The notes under the pieces: model-generated
The model's database searches: none
Seen by the model: the letters and a program-made list of their open reading frames with translations, nothing else
Told to the model about the DNA's origin: nothing
Shown: positions 17,690 through 26,602 of the stretch, one piece after another
Position numbering within the stretch: position 1 is the stretch's first letter
How the letters are laid out: every line of letters starts with the position of its first letter
DNA from: Acidobacteriota bacterium
GTDB lineage: Bacteria; Acidobacteriota; Terriglobia; Acidiferrales; UBA7541
Length of the DNA stretch: 64,000 bases
Direction of reading: 5' to 3'
NCBI GenBank assembly: GCA_003224235.1
Contig: QHYU01000174.1
Location: forward strand, 1-64,000
Translations under genes and position numbers: made by a program

Positions 17690-19563
17690 GCGATCACCAC
17701 GAAGAAGAGGCCCTTGGCAAAGCGTACGACGCGCGCCTGGCCCGCCGGCTGCTGCACTACTTCCGGCCCTATAAGTGGCAGGTGCTGTTCGCGCTGGCGC
17801 TCACGCTTGGCGTCGCCCCGCTTGAGGCAGTGGGTCCCTACTTGTTCAAGATCGCGGTGGACTCCTACCTGGTGCCGGCGACCCGAGGCGCCATCGCATA
17901 CTCCGCCGCGTACCGCGGGATCGAGTGGGTGACGGCCATCTTCCTGGCCACTCTGGTGGCCAGCTTTGCGCTGCAGTACTTGCAGGTGCGCGTGATGCAG
18001 CGCGTGGGCCAGGAGACGATGTACGACCTGAGGAAGGAAATCTTTGCCCACCTGCAGCGGCTGCCGATGAGCTTTTACGACCGCAGTCCTGTTGGGCGGC
18101 TGCTCACCCGGGTAACCAGCGACGTTGACGCGCTCAACGACCTGTTCGCCGCCGGCGTCGTGGGCATGCTCAACGACTTCTTTCTCCTGCTGCTCTTTGT
18201 CGGCATCCTGCTGGCCATGAACTGGCGGCTGGCGCTGGCCACCTTTGCGGTGCTGCCGTTCATTCTGCTGGTGACGTGGGCGTTCCGCAATAAGGTGCGC
18301 GACGCCAACCGCCGCATCCGCACTGCCATCGCGCGCATCAACGCCTTCCTTCAGGAGCACATCAGCGGCATGGCGGTGGTGCAACTGTTCAACCGCGAGC
18401 GCAAGGCTGGCCAGCAATTTGAGAAACTGAACCGCAACCACATGCTGGCCTTTAAGGACGCCATCCTGGCCTTCGCGCTGTTTTATCCGGTGGTGGAATT
18501 CCTCGGGGTCGCATCGGTGGCGCTACTGTTCTGGTTCGGCGGCCTGCGGGTGCTGGCGGGCAGCGTCGAGATCGGCGTCTTGGTCGCTTTCATGCAGTAC
18601 GCGCAGCGGTTCTTCCGGCCCATTCAAGATCTCAGCGAGAAGTTCAATGTGCTGCAGTCGGCGATGGCCAGCTCCGAGCGCATCTTCAAGCTGCTCGACG
18701 AGCCGGTGACGATCACCTCGCCCGCCGAGGCGCTTGCGCTGCGGCAGCCGCGCGGCGAGGTTGAATTCCGCGACGTCTGGTTCGCCTATCGCGGCGGCGA
18801 CAATCCCACCGACGAGGATTGGGTGCTGCGCAACGTGTCCTTCCGCGTGGAGCCGGGGCAGACCGTAGCCATCGTCGGCCACACCGGCGCGGGCAAGACC
18901 ACGGTCATCCAGTTGCTCCTGCGTTTCTACGACATCCAGCGCGGCCAAATCCTGCTGGACGGCATCGACATCCGCAAATTCAATCTGCAGGAGCTGCGGC
19001 AGCACTTCGGCATCGTGCTGCAGGACCCGTTCCTATTCAGCGGCACGCTCGAATCCAACGTCTGCCTGGGCACCGAGGGGATCGACCGAGCGGCGGTCGA
19101 GAGCGCGGTCGCCGAGGTGGGCCTGGGCGAGTTCGTCCAATCGCTGGCGGGCGGCGTGACTGTTCCGGTGACCGAGCGCGGCGCCACGTTTTCGGTAGGC
19201 CAGCGGCAACTGATCAGCTTTGCGCGCGCCCTGGCGCACAACCCGCGCTTCTTGATCCTTGACGAAGCTACGTCGAGCGTTGATACGAAGACCGAGTTGC
19301 TGATCCGCGAGGCCCTGGACCGGCTGCTCGCGGGCCGCACGGCATTGGTGATTGCCCACCGGTTGAGCACCATCCAGCACGCCGACCGCATCCTGGTTTT
19401 CCACAAGGGGAGGCTGCGCGAGCAGGGTTCGCACCAGGAGTTGCTGGCCCAGCGCGGCATCTATTACCGGCTCTACCAGCTCCAGTACAAAGATCAGGAG
19501 TTGCGGTTCCAGCTCCCGGTCGCCGACGCAACCGCGAGCACGTCCCTTCCGGCTGATGACTAG
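17686..19563 (+). CDS. ABC exporter half-transporter, non-canonical signature
   Basis: 625 aa. The type IV exporter membrane domain spans about 30-320 with six predicted helices. The NBD has Walker A GHTGAGKTT (about 399), a changed signature FSVGQRQL in place of LSGGQ (about 501), Walker B FLILDEATSSVD with the catalytic Glu (about 525), and H-loop AHRLS. It starts inside the stop codon of the preceding exporter gene. The complementary defects in the two NBDs argue for an obligate heterodimer. It is similar in layout to MdlB/MsbA-type multidrug or lipid exporters. Confidence 0.93.
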   Translation: MSDHHEEEALGKAYDARLARRLLHYFRPYKWQVLFALALTLGVAPLEAVGPYLFKIAVDSYLVPATRGAIAYSAAYRGIEWVTAIFLATLVASFALQYLQVRVMQRVGQETMYDLRKEIFAHLQRLPMSFYDRSPVGRLLTRVTSDVDALNDLFAAGVVGMLNDFFLLLLFVGILLAMNWRLALATFAVLPFILLVTWAFRNKVRDANRRIRTAIARINAFLQEHISGMAVVQLFNRERKAGQQFEKLNRNHMLAFKDAILAFALFYPVVEFLGVASVALLFWFGGLRVLAGSVEIGVLVAFMQYAQRFFRPIQDLSEKFNVLQSAMASSERIFKLLDEPVTITSPAEALALRQPRGEVEFRDVWFAYRGGDNPTDEDWVLRNVSFRVEPGQTVAIVGHTGAGKTTVIQLLLRFYDIQRGQILLDGIDIRKFNLQELRQHFGIVLQDPFLFSGTLESNVCLGTEGIDRAAVESAVAEVGLGEFVQSLAGGVTVPVTERGATFSVGQRQLISFARALAHNPRFLILDEATSSVDTKTELLIREALDRLLAGRTALVIAHRLSTIQHADRILVFHKGRLREQGSHQELLAQRGIYYRLYQLQYKDQELRFQLPVADATASTSLPADD

Positions 19564-19626
19564 CTCTGACGCGTGGCGCGCGGGCCGCCGCCTGGCTCGC
19601 AGGTATCTCACCGGCAGTCGCGACCC

Positions 19627-20778
19627 ATGACACCGCCGCAAATCCTGATCTCCGCAGGAGAGGCGTCGGGCGAGATGCACGCCGCGCGGCTGGCAACGGC
19701 GCTGCGCAAGCGGGCCGATATCCACCTGTTCGGCCTGGGCGGACCGCGGATGGGCGAGGCCGGCGTGGAACTGGTGGCCCACTGTTCCGAGGTCGCCGTT
19801 TTGGGGATCAGCGAGGTACTGCACCGGCTGCCCGCCCTTCGCCGGGTGATGCGGCGCTTGGTAGCAGAGGCTGCGCGACGCAAGCCAGCGCTAGCCATCC
19901 TGACGGATTTTCCAGGATTCCACCTGAGGTTGGCGCGCAAGCTGCGATGGCAAGGCGTGCGCAATGTGTATTTCATCTGCCCTCAGTTCTGGGCGTGGCG
20001 GCCGTGGCGAGTGCGCTTGGTCAAGCGGCGGTTCGAGCACGCACTCTGCATTTTCCCCTTCGAGGAGAAGTTCTATCGCGACGCCGGCGTTACGGTGAGC
20101 TTCATCGGTCATCCGCTGGCAAACCAGTTGCGGCCGGCGATGTCGCTGGCGGAGCTGGAGGAGAAGCGCGAACGGTTTGCCAGGAAACATGGCCTGGACG
20201 GCCACCGGCCGGTCGTGGCCCTGCTGCCCGGCAGCCGCCCCGGCGAGATCGCGCACAATCTGCCGCCAATCCTGGAGGCGTGTCGCTTGCTCGAACGAGA
20301 TAGTCCGGGGCGGCTTCAGTTTGTGCTGGCGGTAGCGCCGGGGCTCAAATCCGAGCAAATCGCGGAGTATGTACGTTCCGACCGGGGCGTGCGCCTGGTC
20401 GAAGACGCCACCTACGACGCCCTTACGGCAGCCGACGTTGCGATCGTCTCGAGCGGTACGGCCACCGTCGAGGCCGCGCTGCTGGGCGCGCCGATGGTGG
20501 TGGTTTACCGCCTGTCGGCCGCCACGGCATGGGTGGCGCGACACCTGGTGCGCACGCCATTCTTCGCCATGCCGAATCTGATCGCGGGCCGGCGGGTTGT
20601 GCCCGAGCTCATCCAGAATGACTTCACCCCAGAGCGTGTGGCAGAGGAGGCGCGCCGCCTGCTCGACTCACCCCAGGAGCGCGAAAAAATGAAACGTAAC
20701 CTGGGCGAGGTGCGGTCAAAACTAGGACCGGGCAACGCCATCGAGCGTGCCGCGGATATCGTTGCGCGCATGCTGTGA
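19627..20778 (+). CDS. lpxB: Lipid-A-disaccharide synthase
   Basis: 383 aa, the usual length. The N-terminal ILISAGEASGEMHAARL is the GT19 family hallmark, followed by LTDFPGFHLRLARKL and the FICPQFWAWRPWRV segment. The C-terminal half holds LLPGSRPGEI, IVSSGTATVEAALLGAPMVV and the final VPELIQ region. It condenses UDP-2,3-diacylglucosamine with lipid X to give the lipid A disaccharide at the inner membrane. The presence of lpxB indicates a diderm with LPS. The open frame extends 18 codons upstream, but MTPPQILIS at 19627 is the natural start. It is 63 nt downstream of the ABC pair. Confidence 0.97.
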   Translation: MTPPQILISAGEASGEMHAARLATALRKRADIHLFGLGGPRMGEAGVELVAHCSEVAVLGISEVLHRLPALRRVMRRLVAEAARRKPALAILTDFPGFHLRLARKLRWQGVRNVYFICPQFWAWRPWRVRLVKRRFEHALCIFPFEEKFYRDAGVTVSFIGHPLANQLRPAMSLAELEEKRERFARKHGLDGHRPVVALLPGSRPGEIAHNLPPILEACRLLERDSPGRLQFVLAVAPGLKSEQIAEYVRSDRGVRLVEDATYDALTAADVAIVSSGTATVEAALLGAPMVVVYRLSAATAWVARHLVRTPFFAMPNLIAGRRVVPELIQNDFTPERVAEEARRLLDSPQEREKMKRNLGEVRSKLGPGNAIERAADIVARML

Positions 20779-20863
20779 ATTCGGCGCTGGGAACTCAATG
20801 GGCACAGTCTGGTATCCTAGAGAGGCGCACCGAATGCGCAGACAGGATGATGCGACTCTGCAA

Positions 20864-22948
20864 ATGAAGAAGGCCCGATACGCGGCACTCACCGCTTTGC
20901 TCTTGCTGGGTAATGGCGCAGCCCGGGCGCAAGCGCCTCGCAAACTCGCTTTCCGCGCGGTGCATTACGACGTCAGCGCGACGCTTATTCCAGCCGAGCA
21001 GAAGCTCGCCGCGCGGGCCAAGGTGGAGTTTCAGGCTCTCGATGCTTCGCGGACAGTCGAGGTGGAGCTGCACCCTAACCTTAAGGTCAATGGGGTGCTC
21101 GGAGGCGACGGGAAGCCAGTAAGCTTCGAGCGCGATGACGCGTCCCCGCTTGCCGTGCGCGTGACCCTGCCGCAACCCGCCAGCGTTGGGCAGAACATCA
21201 CGCTCACGTTTGACTACGCTGGTCCGCTGTCGAACGAAGAGAACAGCCCGGTTAAGGGAGTGCGCCTGGCCTCAATCAGCGAGGAAGGCGCTTACCTTTT
21301 GCTGCCTGCGCGCTGGTTCCCGCTGACCGGCTATCCCGCGAGCCGCTATACGGCGGTGTTTAACCTGGAAGTGCCCGAGAACTTCGCCGTGGTGGGCACC
21401 GGTAAAGCCGCGGCGCCGAGCGCGGTGCCTGCCAGAGTTGGTCCGCAGGCGGCGGGAAGATCACAGCCGGGTGCGGCTTCAGCTGGCGCCCACATTCTGT
21501 ACACCTTTCGCTCTGAGCGCCCCGCAGCCGCGGGTACCTTCGTGGCCGGCAACATCCAATTGGCTCCCATCTCGGCGGAGGGCCTGAGCATTTCGGTCTA
21601 TGCGCGCACAGGGTCATTGAAGACGGCCGGGGCGTACGGCGAAGCGGTGGCTCGCATCGTGAATTATTTCTCCGACGAGTTCGGCCCACTGCCGCAGCCG
21701 AACCTGGCCGTGGCGCAACTCCCCGACGGCTCAGTGCAAGGCTATTCCGCACCGGGACTGTTGCTGGTCAGCCAACGCCACTGGGACGCCAAGGGTAACC
21801 CCCGGCTACTGGCACAACTTGCCGCGAAACAGTGGTGGGGAAACGAGGTGCTGCCGGCCTCGGCCTCCGACGAGTGGGTGACCGACGGCCTGGCGCGCTA
21901 CTCCGAAGGGCTGTACGTCGAGCAGACGGCCGGCAAGGAAGGCTTCAACCGCGCGCTCGAGGACTTCGCCATCGGCGCGCTGATGTACGAGGACTCCGTA
22001 CCCATCGCGCAGGCGGCGCGGCTGCAGCCGTTCACCAGCGAGTATTTATCAGTGATAGTCAACAAGGGCGCCATGGTTTTCCACATGCTCCGCGCGCAAA
22101 TGGGCGATGATGCTTTCCACGCGCTGCTGCGCGACTTTTACTCCAAATTCGCGGGAAAGGCAGCGCGCATCGAGGATTTCACGAAGCTGGCCCAGGAAAA
22201 AGGGCAGCCGAAAGCGGGGAGTCCCGCGCAACCCGCGCCGAACCTGACCCCGTTTTTCGCGCAGTGGCTGAACTCGACCGGAGTGCCTCAGTTCAAGATC
22301 GAATACATCGTGCTTCGCACGCAGAAGGGCTTCAAGGTGGTCGGCAAGGTGAAGCAGGACCTGGAAACGTTTCGCATGCCCATCGAGGTGAAGGTGCTGA
22401 CCGAAGGCAATCCGGAGTTCAAAAACATTGACGTCATTGGAACCACCTCCGACTTCGTCCTCGAAACGTTTGGCCGGCCGAAACCCGGCGGCATTATCCT
22501 CGACCCCAACAACAATCTGTTGAAGTCGAGCTCCAAGCTCCGCGTGCGAGCCTCGATTGCCCGCGGCGAAGAGCTAGCCGAACAGGGGCGATACTACGAG
22601 GCTATCCAGCAGTACCAGCGCGCGCTGGACGTCCAGAAGAACAATTCGCTCGCCGACTTCCGCATGGGCGAGGCCTTCTTCTACCAGAAGAACTACCAGG
22701 CCGCCGCCAACGCCTTCCGCGAAGCCACCGAGGGCGACCTCGACCCAAGTTATAAATGGGTGGAGGCCTGGGCCCACATTTATCTCGGCAAGATCTTCGA
22801 CCTTACGGGGCAGCGCGAGCGCGCCGTCAACGAATACCGCAAAGCCAAAGAAACCAATGACGACACCGGCGGCGCGCAGGCCGAAGCCGATCAGTATCTC
22901 GCCAAACCGTATAAGGAAGACTCTGGAACGCGCTCGGGCAACCCATAG
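20864..22948 (+). CDS. M1 aminopeptidase-like protein lacking zinc ligands, with TPRs
   Basis: 694 aa from the ATG at 20864, which gives a signal peptide (MKKARYAALTALLLLGNGAA). The N-terminal beta-sandwich of M1 peptidases (about 25-250) is followed by a gluzincin-like helical domain. Where M1 enzymes have HEXXH-18x-E, this protein reads QLAAKQWWG (QLAAK at about 318-322) and later WVTDGLARY. Both histidines, the catalytic Glu and the distal Glu are therefore absent, while the flanking QWWG and W-x-x-[DE]-G-x-A-x-Y pattern remains. Residues about 565-670 form two or three TPR-like helices pairs (YYEAIQQYQRALDVQKNN). Inference: a periplasmic pseudo-peptidase used for binding. Confidence 0.85.
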   Translation: MKKARYAALTALLLLGNGAARAQAPRKLAFRAVHYDVSATLIPAEQKLAARAKVEFQALDASRTVEVELHPNLKVNGVLGGDGKPVSFERDDASPLAVRVTLPQPASVGQNITLTFDYAGPLSNEENSPVKGVRLASISEEGAYLLLPARWFPLTGYPASRYTAVFNLEVPENFAVVGTGKAAAPSAVPARVGPQAAGRSQPGAASAGAHILYTFRSERPAAAGTFVAGNIQLAPISAEGLSISVYARTGSLKTAGAYGEAVARIVNYFSDEFGPLPQPNLAVAQLPDGSVQGYSAPGLLLVSQRHWDAKGNPRLLAQLAAKQWWGNEVLPASASDEWVTDGLARYSEGLYVEQTAGKEGFNRALEDFAIGALMYEDSVPIAQAARLQPFTSEYLSVIVNKGAMVFHMLRAQMGDDAFHALLRDFYSKFAGKAARIEDFTKLAQEKGQPKAGSPAQPAPNLTPFFAQWLNSTGVPQFKIEYIVLRTQKGFKVVGKVKQDLETFRMPIEVKVLTEGNPEFKNIDVIGTTSDFVLETFGRPKPGGIILDPNNNLLKSSSKLRVRASIARGEELAEQGRYYEAIQQYQRALDVQKNNSLADFRMGEAFFYQKNYQAAANAFREATEGDLDPSYKWVEAWAHIYLGKIFDLTGQRERAVNEYRKAKETNDDTGGAQAEADQYLAKPYKEDSGTRSGNP

Positions 22949-23003
22949 CGAAGCGCTCGCTTGCGCAACCAAAGCACTTTCGATTGTTCATTCCGAGCAT
23001 AGC

Positions 23004-23049
23004 GAGGAATCTGCCTTTTCACAAAAGGCGAAAAAAGAACAGATTCCTC
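23004..23049. repeat. Nested inverted repeat, possible bidirectional terminator
   Basis: GAGGAATCTG (23004-23013) pairs with CAGATTCCTC (23040-23049). Inside, GCCTTTT-CAC-AAAAGGC (23013-23029) forms a hairpin followed by an A-run. It lies between convergent genes ending at 22948 and 23120. It resembles the dispersed GATTCCTCG element but may also terminate transcription. Confidence 0.5.
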
Positions 23050-23119
23050 GTGGCCTCTGGCTCCTCGGAACGGTTTTTCAACAAGCGGCTACAAGACGTC
23101 AAGCCAGATCGGTTCTCGA

Positions 23120-24256
23120 TTAGAAAGGTTCAAGCCCAGTGAGGTGAGGGCTTTCGACGCCCTTGTGCTGGATGAACACCTGAAAGGTTTCGCCCATCCC
23201 TTCAGGGTAGATCAAGTTCTTCAGAAGAAGGCGTGCGCGGACCCGCCCGGCCTCGCTCTGCCCCTCGTCGTAGAGGTCAGCGAACTCGTTTCCCTGGCCC
23301 AGCGCCAGCAGGAACCATGCCTGTGAAACCAGCCCCGTTCGCTCGAGCCCCGCGCGGCGCCCCCACAGATCCAGCGCGGTAAAGTTGACGTGCGCAGTCA
23401 AGTCCCGCTCGCCCGGCGCGCGAAAGAAATCCTCGCTGGCGCGATGCTGCTCGTACGCCAGCAGCGTGCCCCGCATGTGGCGCTCATTGTAAAGCTCGCG
23501 GGCTTCGTGGCCGTAGTCCACGGTGAGGAGGAAGCCGCGGCCCAGCCTGCGCCCGGCGTTCTCGATCCAGTCACAGGCGGCAAGCCCTGCTTCAGCCTGC
23601 TGCCCTTCGACCAGACCGATGCCCTGCGCATGGAAATACTCCGCAAGGGCCGGCGTCGAGGGTGGGCCGGGCTGCTCGCAGAATTCCTCACCGTCCAGGC
23701 CCACGTAGAGCTCGCAGAGTTCTCCCTGCGCGTGTACCACACGATGCACCGGGAGCGCGTCCAGCAGCTCATTCGAGAAGATGCAGCCCGCGGGGATCTC
23801 CGCGGGCAGCTCCGCCGCAGAGCAGGCTCGGCCCGCTTCGAGATGCGGACCGAGCATAGCCGCCTGAGCCGCGCGGCGCGCCGCAGAAGTTTCCGCCGCG
23901 ACGTAGCGCAGGGCAGCGTAGAAGCCGCGCAACTCCCGCGCCGCGAAGTCCAGAACGTGCTTGGCGAGCCGCCCGGCGCCCGCGCCGGCTTCCACCGCAC
24001 AGAACGGCTGGGGCTTTCCGAGACGCTCCCACATCTGGGCAAGCTGTCGCGCCAGCAACCGGCCAAAAATGGGGTGGACGTCCACACTGGTATAAAAATC
24101 GGCAAAGCGCCGCCCCTCGGCGCGGCTGTAGTAGCCGTGCTCGGGGTTGTAAAGGCACTCGCGCATGAACTCGGCAAAGGTCAGGGGGCCGCTCTCGCGA
24201 ATCCGCTGAGCGAGTAACTGCCCCAGCGGCGTGCGCGTGGCCGGACGGCTCCTCAT
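23120..24256 (-). CDS. SAM-dependent methyltransferase, MidA/NDUFAF7 (DUF185) family
   Basis: 378 aa from the ATG at 24256, which lies just after the upstream gene's stop; a longer frame upstream is ignored. Residues 5-50 (LGQLLAQRIRESGPLTFAEF, then MRECLYNPEHGYYS) are the family N-terminus. The SAM-binding glycine loop is VEAGAGAGRLAKHVL (about 85-99), followed by FSNELLDALPVHRV and LTVDYGHEARELY. Mitochondrial NDUFAF7 methylates an arginine of complex I subunit NDUFS2; bacterial targets are unproven. It is the last gene of a tight four-gene minus-strand group. Confidence 0.9.
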   Translation of the reverse strand: MRSRPATRTPLGQLLAQRIRESGPLTFAEFMRECLYNPEHGYYSRAEGRRFADFYTSVDVHPIFGRLLARQLAQMWERLGKPQPFCAVEAGAGAGRLAKHVLDFAARELRGFYAALRYVAAETSAARRAAQAAMLGPHLEAGRACSAAELPAEIPAGCIFSNELLDALPVHRVVHAQGELCELYVGLDGEEFCEQPGPPSTPALAEYFHAQGIGLVEGQQAEAGLAACDWIENAGRRLGRGFLLTVDYGHEARELYNERHMRGTLLAYEQHRASEDFFRAPGERDLTAHVNFTALDLWGRRAGLERTGLVSQAWFLLALGQGNEFADLYDEGQSEAGRVRARLLLKNLIYPEGMGETFQVFIQHKGVESPHLTGLEPF

Positions 24257-24264
24257 GCCTTTTT

Positions 24265-24534
24265 TCACGCCTTCTGCTGGGGGTTGGCCGTGAACATTTC
24301 GATGATGTAGTCGTGCAGGCAGTCGTAGAGCTGCTTCTGAAAGGTCCACGGGAACTGTTGGTGCTCGATCTCCCGCGGGCGGAGAAGAAACAAATAGGTG
24401 TGCACCTCGACCTCCGGCGGCTTGAAGCGAATCTCCACTTCGACGCCATCGGCGGCCGGGCGCGCGTCGAAGACGAACAAGGGATGCTCGTAGCGCGCGA
24501 GTTCCCGGCGGACCTTTTCGAGCAGTTCGCTCAC
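24265..24534 (-). CDS. Small conserved hypothetical protein
   Basis: 89 aa from a GTG at 24534 that overlaps the arsC stop as GTGA; a longer reading from 24570 is less likely. The compact alpha/beta sequence includes YEHPLFVFDARPAADGVEVE and VHTYLFLLRPREIEH, with no cysteines in metal-like spacing beyond one. No family is recognised. Translational coupling on both sides places it in the macrodomain-arsC-methyltransferase operon. Confidence 0.6.
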   Translation of the reverse strand: MSELLEKVRRELARYEHPLFVFDARPAADGVEVEIRFKPPEVEVHTYLFLLRPREIEHQQFPWTFQKQLYDCLHDYIIEMFTANPQQKA

Positions 24535-24962
24535 CGGGCGTTGCCCAACAAACCTTCCCGGCCTAGCCACTCGCGCAGGCGACGCTCAATGTCATCGCGG
24601 ATTTGGTGGAAGAACTGACGGCGCGTGTGCTCGTCGCCTGCGGCCGAGCCTGGGTCAACCACTGACCAATGCAAACGCGCGCGCCGCGCCGGCAGCGTCG
24701 GACAGTTCTGCGCAGCATCATCGCAGAGTGTGATCACGTAATCGAACTCCCCCGGCAAATCCTCCACGCGCTTGGACCGCTGCGCAGAGATGTCGATCCC
24801 GCGGTCGCGCATAGCCTCGAGCGCAAGCGGATTGACCCCGGCCGGATGCGTCCCCGCACTCGCCACTTCGACACCGGGAGCTGCGAGCGCCCGTGCCAGG
24901 CCTTCGGCCATCTGGCTTCGCACGGAATTTCCGGTGCAGACAAACAGGATGCGCGCGGTCAT
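24531..24962 (-). CDS. arsC: Arsenate reductase (thioredoxin-coupled type) / LMW phosphatase fold
   Basis: 143 aa from the ATG at 24962. The N-terminal P-loop VCTGNSVRSQMAEG carries the C-x5-R nucleophile motif of low-molecular-weight phosphatases. Two further cysteines in TLCDDAAQNCP, spaced as in the redox relay of the Staphylococcus/Bacillus ArsC, favour arsenate reductase over a pure tyrosine phosphatase. It would reduce arsenate to arsenite using thioredoxin. No ArsB/ACR3 pump or ArsR regulator lies nearby, so an arsenic role is inferred only. It overlaps the macrodomain stop by one base. Confidence 0.85.
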   Translation of the reverse strand: MTARILFVCTGNSVRSQMAEGLARALAAPGVEVASAGTHPAGVNPLALEAMRDRGIDISAQRSKRVEDLPGEFDYVITLCDDAAQNCPTLPARRARLHWSVVDPGSAAGDEHTRRQFFHQIRDDIERRLREWLGREGLLGNAR

Positions 24963-25525
24963 CAGCGGCCTGCGACGTCGGCTGCAGCGTCGAGCTTGCC
25001 CTGGGTCTTCATTTCTTTCCAGACACGCTCGAAGACTTCGAGCGCCGGCTTGTCGAAGAGCACGAAATAAACCTTTTTGAGCGACGTTGGCCGTTTCAGA
25101 TGCTCGACCACTTCCCGCAGCATAATCTCGGCGCACTCCTGCATCGGAAACCCGGCGATGCCCGTGCCGACGGCGGGAAAGGCGATAGTTGCCAGGCCTT
25201 TCTCGGCAGCGATGCGCAGCGAATGGGCGGTGGAGCCGCGCAACGCGCGCGCCGTGGTCTGTCCCCCCAACTCCATGCTCGCCGCGTGGATCACGTGGCG
25301 CGCCTTGAGCTTCCCGCCCGAGGTGATTGCGGCGCCGCCCACAGGTATGCTGCCGATTGCGTCACATTCGCGCTGGATGGATTCGCCACCTTTGCGCCGG
25401 ATCGCCCCGGCTACGCCGCCGCCCAATTGCAAGTCGTTGTTCGCGGCGTTGACGATGGCGTCCACGTCCATCTCGGTCAGGTCGCTCTGCTGGAGCACGA
25501 TTTGGTCAGCTATGCTCATGGCCAC
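24962..25525 (-). CDS. Macrodomain protein (ADP-ribose binding / deacetylase)
   Basis: 187 aa. The macrodomain spans residues about 8-170: VDAIVNAANNDLQLGGGVAG with the conserved Asn pair and Gly-rich loop, IPVGGAAITSGGKLKARHVI, and IAFPAVGTGIAGFPMQECAE for the phosphate loop. Family members bind ADP-ribose or hydrolyse O-acetyl-ADP-ribose or ADP-ribosyl-proteins. The MacroD-like N-A-A-N and G-G-G-V-A-G support hydrolase activity. It is the first gene of the four-gene operon ending with the methyltransferase. The ATG at 25519 is an equally good start. Confidence 0.92.
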   Translation of the reverse strand: MAMSIADQIVLQQSDLTEMDVDAIVNAANNDLQLGGGVAGAIRRKGGESIQRECDAIGSIPVGGAAITSGGKLKARHVIHAASMELGGQTTARALRGSTAHSLRIAAEKGLATIAFPAVGTGIAGFPMQECAEIMLREVVEHLKRPTSLKKVYFVLFDKPALEVFERVWKEMKTQGKLDAAADVAGR

Positions 25526-25563
25526 AGCAATGATAGCAGAGGGTGGCGCGATGCGGCTGCTGC

Positions 25564-26439
25564 TTACGCCTGCCCTTTGGCTTTGGCGTCGGGATACTCG
25601 TACACGCCGCGACCTGCCTTGCGGCCGAGTCTTCCCGCCTTGACGTATTGCCGGAGCAGCGGGCTCGGGCGGTACTTCTCGCCAAGTGTGTTATGCAGAT
25701 ACTCGAGGATGCTCAGGCGAACGTCGAGCCCAACCAGATCGACCAGCTCAAACGGACCCATCGGATGGTTCAGACCCAGCCTCATCGCCTTGTCGATGTC
25801 CTCAGCCGAGGCGATGCCCTCCTGGAGCATGTGGAAAGCCTCGTTGCCGATCAGGGCGTTAATGCGGCTGGTGACGAAGCCGGGAGATTCGCGCACCACG
25901 ACCACTTCCTTGCCCATGCGGCGGCCTACCTCGCGGCAGGTGGCCAGGGTGTCCTCCGAGGTCTCCAGTGCGCGCACAATTTCCAGCAGCTTCATCTTGG
26001 GCACTGGATTAAAAAAGTGCATGCCCACACACTTCTCCGGGCGGCAGGTGACCGCGGCAATCTCGGTGATCGAAAGCGAGGAGGTATTGCTGGCGAAAAT
26101 TGCGCCCGGCTTGGCGAATTTGTCCAGAATACAAAAAATGTCGACTTTGAGTTCCATCTCCTCCGGCGCGGCCTCGATTACCAAGTCGGCCTCGCGGCAG
26201 GCCTCCTCAACCGAACCGGCGCTTCCCAGGCACGCGAGCGCCTGCTCCTTCTGCAGCGGGGTGACTTTGCCGCGGGCGATGCCCTCCTCGAGCGTCTCGC
26301 GAACGTATGCCAATCCCTGCTGCAGCACCGGAGCGGATACATCCTCCAAAATCGTGCAGTAGCCACCCAGCGCAGCAGCGTAAGCAATGCCGCGGCCCAT
26401 CGTGCCCGCGCCAATTACCGCAATCTTGTTTACCTCCAT
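25564..26439 (-). CDS. 3-hydroxyacyl-CoA (3-hydroxybutyryl/adipyl-CoA) dehydrogenase
   Basis: 291 aa, single-domain HBD/PaaH type. The Rossmann NAD loop is IAVIGAGTMGRGIA (6-19), the catalytic His lies in MHFFNPVPKMKLLE (about 140-153), and SPGFVTSRI and LGLNHPMGPFELVDLVGLDV mark the C-terminal dimer domain. It oxidises an L-3-hydroxyacyl-CoA with NAD+. It is the most downstream gene of the aromatic/acyl-CoA cluster, where it would suit 3-hydroxyadipyl-CoA or 3-hydroxypimelyl-CoA oxidation; that choice is inference. Confidence 0.94.
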   Translation of the reverse strand: MEVNKIAVIGAGTMGRGIAYAAALGGYCTILEDVSAPVLQQGLAYVRETLEEGIARGKVTPLQKEQALACLGSAGSVEEACREADLVIEAAPEEMELKVDIFCILDKFAKPGAIFASNTSSLSITEIAAVTCRPEKCVGMHFFNPVPKMKLLEIVRALETSEDTLATCREVGRRMGKEVVVVRESPGFVTSRINALIGNEAFHMLQEGIASAEDIDKAMRLGLNHPMGPFELVDLVGLDVRLSILEYLHNTLGEKYRPSPLLRQYVKAGRLGRKAGRGVYEYPDAKAKGQA

Positions 26440-26457
26440 CGCTTACCTCGGGTGGCC

Positions 26458-26560
26458 CATTTGCCGCAGAGACGCAGAGCCCACAGAGAGAATCCTTTCT
26501 CGAAACACTGCACGCTTCAACTGTTCACAGAGCCCGCAGAGAACGACCACCGAGACTCCC
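26458..26560. repeat. Dispersed GCAGAGACGCAGAG-type sequence
   Basis: GCCGCAGAGACGCAGAG followed by CACAGAG and CACAGAGCCCGCAGAG. A related sequence (AGAGACACGGAGGCACAGAG) occurs at 59201-59220. Both are in intergenic spaces, here between the 3-hydroxyacyl-CoA dehydrogenase and the diiron protein genes. Confidence 0.4.
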
Positions 26561-26602
26561 TTCCTTTTTCCTTTGCCTTGCCCCATGGTTCCTTGCTTCT
26601 GC

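Noticed and set aside
23390-24217. 275-codon plus-strand frame opposite the methyltransferase
   Set aside because: No motifs; it is a shadow of the conserved methyltransferase gene.
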